Of a stretch of DNA of 64,000 nucleotides, positions 47,311 through 56,350 are shown piece by piece (the stretch's first letter is position 1; every line of letters begins with the position of its first letter). The notes below the pieces were generated by a model. The model did no database searches and was not told where the DNA came from. It worked only from the letters and a program-made list of their open reading frames with translations. The DNA comes from Tomocerus qinae. Its lineage: Eukaryota; Arthropoda; Collembola; Entomobryomorpha; Tomoceridae. The stretch covers positions 58,096,909-58,160,908 of the forward strand of contig CM034547.1 of the NCBI GenBank assembly GCA_020055645.1, read 5' to 3'. The position numbers and the translations under genes are program-made.

Positions 47311-49266
47311 TTAGGCGATGGTGATACCAGTTGGAAAAATGTTAAAAATTATGAAGCCATTGTTGTTAATGAAATAGCGAGGTTTTTCCTTTGAATTATG
47401 AAAATAGCATGTTGAATGTTTCTCTTTCATACGACTCTCCGTCATTTTCAGTAGTAGAGCTAATTCCTTAGAGGTCTTAGTACTAACGCAAAAGCCCGAA
47501 ACTAGAAGCTCTTCTAACGAACGAATCAAAATAAGCTTTTTGAAAGCTGCAGTTGTAATTCCATATCCTTTGAAGTTGAAAAAACTGACCAAACCCAGTG
47601 ATCTTAGATTCGTGAGTTTTCTAAAGTGTAAAACTTCAGTTGTTTTGAAGGAAGCATTTTTTAGAGATAAAGTTTCCAAAGAAATCGGTAAACCATCGAA
47701 ATTAATCAAGTCAGCGTGTCCTATAAATAGATTACGTACAAAATATTTTATTCCAGGGTTAGTTTATTAGATTAAAAAGTAAAGTAATAACGTAAGAACA
47801 ATGATAACTATTAATCTTACCAACATCACAAGGTCCTGCTACACAAATGTAAAGCTCTTTCAGGACTATGCAATGCCCAAAAGCAGTTAAATCCATCATC
47901 ATGCTTTTTTCTTTTTCTTCGCAGAGAATTACATGAATCCCAATAGTTTTAAGTGTTTTACAATTAAAATAAATAACATCTCGTAAAAACGGCCACATCA
48001 TGGCATGGAATATTTGAAAAACTTTCAAATTTTGTTGACTGTACAAAATAGGGCACCATGTATGGAAGATCACAGAGGGTTCGGTAAGTACCAGTTCTTC
48101 AAACTGCAAACTGGTAGCTAATGTATTAATATCGATTCGAGGAATTCCTAAATATTGATAGTTCCTCCATTTCATGCAGTCTTTTTTCTGATCTGTGGAA
48201 ACTATGAGATTTTTCACTTTCTTCGACCTTTTCAGAAACTTGATAATCGAGAAATGAACTGATGTAGTGTCTTCTGTATCAATAACTCCTGATAGTTTTA
48301 TTTGTAAATTGCTCAAATTCGGTGCATGGATTATGGCCAATATTCGAGCAACTGCTGAGCTAGCTCCATGACCTGGAAAAGAGATAACAAGGTTAACTAA
48401 TTCTTCCAGCTTGACAGGGATTTTTTGCATTGCTTCAGGAAATCTCCATTCGAATCCACCGTATATATCTAAAAACGATTCAAACTAATAATACCATCCT
48501 TATATTGAACTGTAATAACCTGTTATGTACTACAAACATTAGGGAGTTGATGCATATTTACATACTTCTAGAAATTGAAGGTTGAGGAGTTCCATCCAGG
48601 ACTTGTGAATAAATAGTCAAAAATTTGATGTTTTGGCAGCGTGATAAAAATGCGTCGAAATAAGCTATGAGAATAGAGTGATCAAAAGTAAGACGCAGAA
48701 CTTTTTCAGGCTGAAAAAGCATTTTAAGAGGAGTGAAATAAGGATTATCATATCTTCCAACTATTAAAGATTCAACAATGACATCTCTCATGAACGTCAA
48801 GCCAGCCTTAGATGAGTCGTCAACTTTCGTTAGGAGACCCACTCGTAAACGAATGTCGTTTCTGATCTGACGGCAAACGAGTTGTGTCAGTATTCTCTCT
48901 GCATAAGTTAAATACGTTAAAATTTTCACTCGCACCTGAATATAAATAGAACCAACATCTTGTAGGTGAATAAACAAACATTTATTTGTAAACAGAGAAA
49001 GATATTATAATTACGGTTTCTGGCAGGTTGAGAAATTCGGATTCCTGCTCAAATGTAGTAGATTTCCGCATCCGTTTCTCAGGAGCTGCCCATTCCCGAG
49101 GATACCTTGCTTCGTTTGACCTGTCAGCCAACATTGCAACATTTCTCCTGTCGTCTAGATCATAACTATAGCTTTCAATTTCAGACTTCGGTGAGTGATG
49201 ATCACTTTTTTCTGAAAAATGCTTGCTTCTTACAGGCATCCATCTCCTCGGCTTTTGAGAGCTCAT
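47311..49266 (-). CDS. F-box protein with probable leucine-rich-repeat-like C-terminus
   Basis: Probable substrate adaptor of an SCF ubiquitin ligase, 559 aa. Exons: 49015-49266, 48566-48935, 47821-48468 and 47311-47720, all with GT-AG sites and matching phases. The first 75 residues are polar and probably disordered (SSQKPRRWMPVRSKHFSEK). An F-box is formed across the first junction: LNLPETVRVKILTYLTYAE then LVCRQIRNDI, residues about 80-112, as expected for Skp1 binding. The rest contains spaced leucine-rich segments (VLRLTFDHS, NIKFLTIYS, KNLIVST, LKTIGIHVI, LKELYICV, LETLSLKNASF, LRSLGLVSF) that look like degenerate LRRs of the FBXL or insect F-box type. The substrate is unknown. No specific ortholog is recognised. 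The start ATG at 49266 is the first in the frame. Confidence 0.8.
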
Positions 49267-49668
49267 AACCGAATCTACTTAATTTAGAATTTTATATTCC
49301 TTGTCTGCTTTAGTTAAGCTAAAATTTATCTAAGGCAGATAATATTTTAGTGCAAACTCGGAAATTTTGAATACATTACATCTGCCTGCTCTACAATTTG
49401 ACGATGACCGGCTCTCCAAAGAAATCAAATGGCATTCACTATACTATCCTTGATATTCACCCATTCACATGCACTACTTACAAATGAATAATTCCATCTA
49501 ACATCGTAGATAGAGTTTAGAATTTAGAATAATCACCATAATCGCTTACTCCATCCATTGATGAAAGTAACCATAGCTACCTTTCTCCATGGAAAAGTTG
49601 AGTTTCCAAACTTTTCCTAGAAATTGAATGATCCAAATCAAATTATCAATACTACTCAATATTCTATT

Positions 49669-49889
49669 CTAGATTCCAAGGTAAGTAAAATTTTAGATTG
49701 AAGGGGACGCGACATAAGGTAATTTCATGCTCCTCGTTGCCAATGGCAACGGAAACCAGGTAACTGCAGGGGTCAAAGGGCAATGTTGCCTCTTATGTGG
49801 TTGCAAAAAAAATCAAGTTTTTCGAGCATGAAATTACCTTATGCCGTATCACCCTGACAATCTAAAATTTTACCTACCTTGCTAGATTC
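49669..49889. mobile_element. hAT-like MITE, 205 bp, with 8-bp target duplication
   Basis: The element at 49677-49881 starts CAAGGTAAGTAAAATTTTAG and ends with its inverse; the 24-bp terminal repeats differ at one position. It is flanked on both sides by CTAGATTC (49669-49676 and 49882-49889), an 8-bp target-site duplication typical of hAT transposition. Arms stay complementary further in, around ATAAGGTAATTTCATGCTC. It has no coding capacity. Confidence 0.88.
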
Positions 49890-49892
49890 TTT

Positions 49893-50512
49893 GAGCGGTA
49901 TGAATAAGAATAAGTATTTACTACAAAGTAAAAAGTAGAAGTAAAAGGTCTAGACTTGAAGTAAAAGGTAGAAGCAAAAGCATTTGCTTCAAATCGAATG
50001 AATAAAAGAAAACTTTTACTGTCAAGCAAATACTTTGCAATTGTAGTATTTACTTCTCATTTTGTACACAACAAAATTTGGTTACTATGACTCAGCCAAT
50101 CAGAGACCAGCAACGAATCACACCTATACTCTTCAATTCACAAATGCAATTTCGTGGTCATGGTTATAAGTAACCGGTCCGAGTTATCTATGAGGTACTT
50201 TAGAAAATTAATCGTGAATCCTACTAATCCTACTCTTTTGCGTGGAGAAATAAAAGGTGAAGTTGCTATCGGAGAAGCTTCAAATTTTTGAAGCAAATAC
50301 TCAAAGTAGAAATAAATTCAAGATGTTATTCATACCAAAATGTAGTATTTACTTCTAACGGTAGTAAATGCTTCATGAAAATTAGAAAATACTTTTACTC
50401 CTAGATTAAGCATAAGCAAAAGTAATAGCTAATATTTTTATTCATACCAAAGGAACCTTTTACTTCAAAAACTTTAAGTAAAAGCATAAGGTAGACCTTA
50501 TTCATACCACTC
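49893..50512. mobile_element. 620-bp non-autonomous inverted-repeat element
   Basis: Terminal repeats GAGCGGTATGAATAAG at the left and its inverse CTTATTCATACCACTC at the right match with one mismatch, flanked by TTT on each side as a possible 3-bp duplication. The interior is rich in sub-repeats of AGTAAAAG and CTTTTAC type (for example GTAGAAGTAAAAGG, TAGTATTTACTTCT). It has no open frame. It starts four bases after the target duplication of the hAT-like MITE. Confidence 0.7.
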
Positions 50513-50689
50513 TTTGACTACACTAGGGCAGTATCAAGATGAATATACACACGACTGTAGTCATTTTTACGTTTCGTAACTCAGTTTTTTTGGCGTAGAG
50601 TAGGATTCTCTCGTAAAGGGGAGGAGTTTGACGTAAGACTTACACTACGGGAAGCTCATTCTTACACTACGGAAAAAAACTAACTGCCT

Positions 50690-50762
50690 AATGACGGGAG
50701 AGTAACGTAACCCTAACCCCTAACCCTAGAGTAACGTACGTAACCCTATAGTAACGTAACCC
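50690..50762. repeat. Degenerate AACGTAACCCTA repeat
   Basis: Several copies of TAACGTAACCC and CCCTAACCCCTAACCC lie within 73 bp. It resembles a telomere-like microsatellite but is short and degenerate. Confidence 0.5.
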
Positions 50763-50966
50763 GCCATTATCCATAATGCCATTAAGAAGGACACAGACAC
50801 AACAGTCAACAGGCCGTTTTGTGACTATCATATTCAATCAAGGCTAGTAGAAGTCAATATTCAATGTAATTTTTCTTTTTAGCAAATTCCCTAAGGATCT
50901 GAACTTACTGGACCTACGAAGAAGTGTAAATGCCCAAAAAATGCACAGAGAAGACCTGTCGAAAAT

Positions 50967-51085
50967 TTGACATTTTCCATCTTTGTATTGAAGATATCAC
51001 GGTTTCAAAGTTACAAACACTAAAATATGAGTTTTTTGTAATTTCGAAATGGCGATATCTTTAATACAAAGATGGAAAATGTCAA
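50967..51085. mobile_element. 119-bp inverted-repeat element (32-bp arms)
   Basis: Arms 50967-50998 and 51054-51085 are reverse complements with one mismatch, starting TTGACATTTTCCATC. The 55-bp middle is non-coding. Probably a MITE; no target duplication is clear. Confidence 0.7.
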
Positions 51086-51140
51086 ACTGATAATAGCAAT
51101 AGCAATAACAACTTACAACAACATCAGAACAGAGGAAGAG

Positions 51141-51248
51141 TTCGGCTGAAATTAGGCAGCAGTACTACGTTGCCGCCGTTGCCGTTGGGAGGTATTGGGG
51201 TTAGCGGCAACAGCGGGAACGAAATACCGCTGCCTAAATTCAGCCGAA
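51141..51248. mobile_element. 108-bp MITE with 20-bp terminal inverted repeats
   Basis: Ends TTCGGCTGAAATTAGGCAGC and its inverse match with about two differences. The interior is GC-rich (TTGCCGCCGTTGCCG). A possible 3-bp GAG duplication flanks it. It lies 55 bp from the previous element. Confidence 0.7.
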
Positions 51249-51545
51249 GAGTTCTACAGAGTTCTGTCTGATGTTATTGGGATTGTTATGTTATCAATTT
51301 AGTAAACGTAACCAAATGTAGTAAAATTATATTGAATTCGCATTTCAACAACAAGGTTTTAAATTAATGTTCATATTACATCGATTTGTACTTCTGTTTA
51401 TAGCTGGTGTTTTGCAAAACGAGTGTTTATATTACTATGGGTAATGATTCATAATGATTCGACTTCGTTGTTGTATATTGCAACGTTTAAACTTTGTATA
51501 CATTGTGTATAATATTCATGGATTGTATTGTATTTTGTAGTAATT

Positions 51546-51655
51546 GCAAAATGTTAAAATTCCCCCATCTGGGGAATCTATAGAATATTCATTACTGCAA
51601 TTACCAATCAGATCGCTGGATTTAAAAAATTTCGACCAATCAGAATGCGTATCCA
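51546..51655 (+). repeat. Diverged direct repeat, copy A
   Basis: Shares TGGGGAATCTATAGAAT, CCAATCAGA, GCTGGATTT and AAAAAATTTC..CCAATCAGA, in the same order, with copy B at 51900-52005. It is probably a relic of a dispersed element. Confidence 0.55.
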
Positions 51656-51773
51656 GGTGCAACTCCCAAATAGCGGTTTCACGGACTACTGAAACTATCA
51701 GTAAAGTAGTTTTATACTTAAGAAAAATCAGCTCATATGTTTTAGCACCCCCTTAATTTGATTTCTGGATACG
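51647..51773. mobile_element. Short element with GCGTATCCAG terminal inverted repeats
   Basis: GCGTATCCAG at 51647-51656 and CTGGATACGC at 51764-51773 form 10-bp inverted ends of a 127-bp segment. It overlaps the end of the diverged repeat copy A. It has no coding capacity. Confidence 0.5.
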
Positions 51774-51899
51774 CCCTTGCATTTCTCATTCTCATCGCTC
51801 AATATCATATTCCAGAATGAATGTCTACTTGAAATGAAAACTATTAGGCAATAAAATAGATGATTCATGATATGACTGCATTGTAGCTTGCAACAATTC

Positions 51900-52005
51900 A
51901 AAACTTGCTAAAATGTCCTCATTTGGGTAATCTATAGAATTTTCGTCATAGAAATAGCCAATCAGAAGGCTGGATTTCAAAAAATTTCAGCCAATCAGAA
52001 AGAAT
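51900..52005 (+). repeat. Diverged direct repeat, copy B
   Basis: Second copy of the unit at 51546, with the shared blocks GGGTAATCTATAGAAT, AGCCAATCAGA, GGCTGGATTTCAAAAAA and AGCCAATCAGAA in the same order. Confidence 0.55.
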
Positions 52006-53147
52006 ATCGCCATTCTTTTTCTCAATTCAACACTTTTGCTGTGTTTGGCAAAAAACATTATGCATTATGCTGCTTTTAAGGCTTCACACATCTACCCAAT
52101 TCATCTACCAAATTACTTTAAAATCTTAGTACCATTGGCCTTACATTCTGCAAAAAAATGTCAATTAAAAAACTGCAGACGAATTTTGGCATGCTAATGC
52201 TATCCTACAATTTAAGTAGGTGTAGTTAGTTATAGTATCCAATCGATCTACATATTATATCACTTAGAACAAGGACACCTCAGGTAAAGAGGAGGTTCTG
52301 GTAGCCTACTGAAGTTTCTTAATATTGTTTTAATAAAATGTTTATTGTTTACTTTTACCCTTTGTTCCTACAGGAAATTTTTATTTAAAATAGCTAACGT
52401 GCAATATGACCAAATCAATCCATAATTACACAATTGTTTTTCCACAGAAAAACTTTTTTGTAATTATTGGATGTTTAAAAAGTGTTCTTTTCAAAACGAA
52501 TGAATGAATTTGTCTTTAAACTATATCAATTTCAATTTGTTAGACGCAACGACTTAAATTATTGAAGTGTTTCTTATTTATTATTACACCTTAGAAAGAT
52601 TTGTGTGCAAATCCCATTTATATAATCATAGGAATTGTTTTGATACAAGATTTACTGTCATATCAAGGTGATAGACAGATACAGTGATTTGATTTCTGCT
52701 TCTAAACCCAATTTTGGAATTCTATGGGTACTACTTTAGACATTAGACAGTTACTTTATACAAGTACCTGCCTAACTATGTACATTTCTTTGCTGAATTG
52801 GAAAATATATATATGACGATAATATTACAACTGAACATTATGTTTAATTTAGGAATACAAATGAAATTATTTTTATACTTCAATTCCAATTTAGATTGAC
52901 TGATCTACTATTTCTATCGGAAAGAATAGCTAAGCATTGTTAGAAAAAGAATGCTTTTTTATAAAATATTATATTATGTACACTAATATTAGTGCATAGG
53001 TTGCATATGTATATTGTTATAACAAAAGTCGAACATTGATAAATAAACACGAGATACGAACAGCGTATCAACTATCAACGTACGTCCACTACAAGATAGG
53101 ATTTTCATTTGAATAGGATTATTAGTATTGTACATACGCTGGTAATA
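52006..53147. other. Non-coding stretch upstream of the otubain 3' end (left side)
   Basis: AT-rich, with no open frame or repeat that stands out. It should include the otubain 3' UTR at its right end. Confidence 0.5.
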
Positions 53148-54820
53148 TCAGTTAAGCGAAGTGTTTTTAGGGTAGAGGATGTCGTAATGTCCAGGACGAT
53201 ATAGGAGATGAATTACTGGATTAGTTGAGTCGGGAAAATCATGTTGAGCCCCTACCCCTCGGTCCATGTAAACCACCCTCACAGCAATTCCTAAAGCCTT
53301 TGTTATAGCGCAGATGTGGATGTGATCACTCTCCTTATACATCGGTTCAACCTCCAGTTGACAAAACTCAGAAAGTGTACGATCGCCATCGATAAAATGA
53401 GTATAAAAATCTTCAGAATTTCGGAGTTCAGCTGACGTTAATAGCCGCAAGTATACAACCAAATAGTCAGCAAAGCTTGACTCGGTGAAGGCATCGTTCA
53501 ATTCTGCTTCAGTCATGCCTTTTGCCACCTTATCGACAATCTAAACCCAAATTAAATAATTTAGAATTAGTCGACGGCATTTCGACATTGTTTACTTTCA
53601 CCGTGTGAAAGCATCATAAGGCATTCACAACTAAAGAGAAAAGCTGAAACATACTATGATCGCCAAATAACTTTGGACAATAAGATTGAAGAACAATAAA
53701 ACCGATAAAAAAATATAATAGGCGAGTTCGCAGTTCAGTGAGCACGAACAAAGGCTCACTGAAGCACGAACTCCTGTATTGTTCTTGCTCACTGAACCGC
53801 GAACTCGCCTGTTATATTTTCTTATCGGTTTTATTGTTCTTCAATCTTATTGTCCAAAGTTATTTGGCGATCATAGTACATGGCCAGGCAGATAATTTAA
53901 ACACTAATCCCGGTGCCCGGTAGGATACGAAAAGTGCGAATATACGTACCTCGACGAAGTTGTCGTAGAAGTCGTCCACAGTGAACTGAGTGAATCCAGC
54001 CTGTACAAAGATATCTTTTGAAGCAACTACTGTATCTCGAAAACCTTTATTTTCGTTGGGATTTGCTATAAGTCTTTCCAATAAGCCGTAACAAAAGGCT
54101 CGAAAGAAGCAGTTTCCATCGGGTCTCATCCGGCGTAAATTGTCGTAAGTCTTATTTATCTCATGAATCTTGCTTGTATATATAGGGTCTTCTGAGTAAT
54201 CAGGCAATAACACTGTCAGTGGCTCTTTCTTCCCGACTAATGGAATAGAAGAAGATATCTATCCAAAACAAAAAAATTTCTTACATTATTTATCAATTTA
54301 TATCTAGATCATATTAACAGACTGGTGGCTCTCATTGCAGTCACCAATAACAATTCTGCTCAACTCATGTCCTAGCTTAGCTGTACTTAAAATTGAAAAC
54401 AGTAGTTATACGTTATACGAAAATAAAAGGCATAAAGCATTTAGATTTAGATTAGACTTTATAAACCATCAACAAAAAAGTTCTTCGTATTATGCTTCTA
54501 GGTCTTAGAACCTCACTCACTTGAATAACTTTTAACTTTCTTATATCCTAAAAATACATTTTCTTACTTTAAACGTCTGTACTCTGTACACAACCCATTT
54601 CTTCGAGCAAAAGAATCCTTCCTTACTAACAAACTAACAGCTAATACATAGTTATAAGTGCCAAGTGAAGTGAATAAGTTTGTAGCGTATCGTGTATGTA
54701 CATAGTCAATAGTAAATGAATCAAAAGAATTACCTCTTTATCAATTGCTTCCTGTTGTTTGATAATCAATTCATCTCTTACAGCATTGGTGTCAATTTCG
54801 TCCTGAGTAATGGAGCTCAT
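53148..54820 (-). CDS. Otubain, OTUB1-type deubiquitinase
   Basis: Complete 262-aa OTU-family cysteine protease that removes ubiquitin (OTUB1 prefers Lys48 chains and also inhibits some E2 enzymes). Exons: 54734-54820, 53950-54258 and 53148-53540, all ending in phase 0. The catalytic triad is present: Asp76 and Cys79 in RPDGNCFFRAF, and His250 in LYRPGHYDILYP, with the trailing Asp252. A helical N-terminal arm (TQDEIDTNAVRDELI) matches the region of OTUB1 that contacts E2 and ubiquitin. Its length is close to human OTUB1 (271). A 227-bp foldback element sits in intron 2 without disturbing the splice sites. The OTUB1 rather than OTUB2 call rests on the N-terminal arm and length. Confidence 0.95.
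53598..53630 (+). repeat. Dispersed repeat copy in otubain intron 2
   Basis: TTTCACCGTGTGAAAG followed by CATCATAAGGCATTCACAAC matches the copies near 26877 and 38418, though more diverged. Confidence 0.4.
53652..53878. mobile_element. 227-bp foldback element in otubain intron 2
   Basis: Arms 53652-53746 and about 53784-53878 are reverse complements with few mismatches, both ending TACTATGATCGCCAAATAAC at the outside. The centre holds a second pair of GAGTTCG/CGAACTC blocks. TA at both ends fits a Tc1/mariner-type foldback MITE. A 61-codon open stretch over its right arm is an artefact of the repeat. Confidence 0.82.
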
Positions 54821-56350
54821 CGCAACTGTTTATCTTCAATTGCTGAAAAAGCAATTTATAAAATTAGACTTTTATCATTAGAATAGCTTTGCCTACATTA
54901 TGCACAAATGAAGTTAAATAATAATATTTAATCACTAAATATTAAATCAACCAATAATCTCATCTACACAAGTTTGAAGCTGTATTATAAAAGCAAAAAC
55001 CTTACCTCAACACAGTAATAACAACCTCCAACCAATTTTGGCCAGATCCTGCTTTTGGCGACGGTTTTCGGTGAACTGTTCTCTCGACAGTCAGCTGACA
55101 ATGATAAAATGATAACAGTGGTATAACAATGATAATTAATGACAAGTTTTAGACAATACAGGTGATAGAATGGAAAATGAATAGAGATTGGTTGGAGAAT
55201 ATCTCCGTAAATCTTGTTTTACTTGTTTAATGTAATACCTCAAACTTCAATTCAAAGTAAACCGGGAGAAGACAATCGTTGCCCTTTGATCGCCAATCGA
55301 AATAGTTAGCGCCGAGTCAGTCCAAGAAAACAGTTCTTGAATGCGTCATAACTGAATTTTGATGATGTTTCATGTCTCCCCATTATTATATTGTCAACAT
55401 CCTCAGACCCAAATTTTTTCCTATATTATAATAAAATTGTTATTGAAGGATTCTTAATAATTAATCTTCCCTGCCCTAGTCAACAGATTTAAAATGTTAT
55501 TACATAATCATAGAATACCGATGGGGCTGTGAAGCTGGCGCTTCACTATAGAAGACCAGCTTCCATAAGAGAAATGGTCCACACTTAGAATACACGTAGG
55601 TACATACGAGAGCCAATGAGAGAGCGGCTGCGTCCGACCAATAGCAAAACGGCTGCGTACCTTGTAGCAACAGCAAGGAACTCTTGATAAGAGATATACT
55701 TGGGAGACGTATAGAAGCCTAAGCTGGTCTTCCTCTTGTTCCTTGTACATAATGCTCTTTAGATTTTGACTTGAGGCCCTTTTAATAAGAACTTTTGGGC
55801 TATATTTACCAGTAATCATGTATAATATACTTTTGACTTTAACATTACCTCGTGTTATTATCTTGTTGATTCGGTTCTTATGATTTTGATGAGGGCGCGT
55901 TCTTTAATAGTCATATACGAGAGCTTGGTGAAGGAGGAGTGCAATGAGTGCATTTTGATGTTTGAGGGCTGCGATTGGGATGATGCAACGAAGAGCTATC
56001 TGCCTTTTAGTATGAAATCCAGTATTCTCTGAGTACCCATGTAAGTACCAACATAAATGTATTTAATGTCAATAAAGGTAACAAAGATGACAAAAAATAA
56101 CTATTATAATTTATTTATGATTTTATGATTAATAATAAATGTTGGGGACTCATTATTTACTTATTTAATTTTATATTATTTATTAACAAAATGATAATTA
56201 AAGTTTTAATATTCTTAGATTCTTACCAACTTTTGGTTTCACGTTGTGAGCCGGGGTAGACTTGACTGGTAGATTGTTTTATGACCGGGGTTGGCTGCTA
56301 TTGCAGATATAAAAAACTTCCGAATTCCGACAGCGACAGAAATTGCCAGA
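54821..56350. promoter_or_regulatory. Divergent intergenic region between otubain and the SUMO-like gene
   Basis: 1.5 kb that must hold the otubain 5' UTR and both promoters. It contains a hairpin at 55529-55546 and 12-bp inverted repeats at 55551-55562 and 55721-55732. It also holds a duplicated GCGGCTGCGT / ACGGCTGCGT motif with CCAAT on either side (55620-55660). No coding exon was accepted. Confidence 0.45.
55529..55732. repeat. Inverted repeats and hairpin in the divergent promoter region
   Basis: GTGAAGC-TGGC-GCTTCAC forms a tight hairpin at 55529-55546. GAAGACCAGCTT (55551) is repeated inverted as AAGCTGGTCTTC (55721). This could be a degenerate MITE or regulatory dyads. Confidence 0.4.

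Noticed and set aside
55508..55819. 103-codon minus-strand open frame
   Set aside because: Lies over inverted repeats and shows no recognisable domain.
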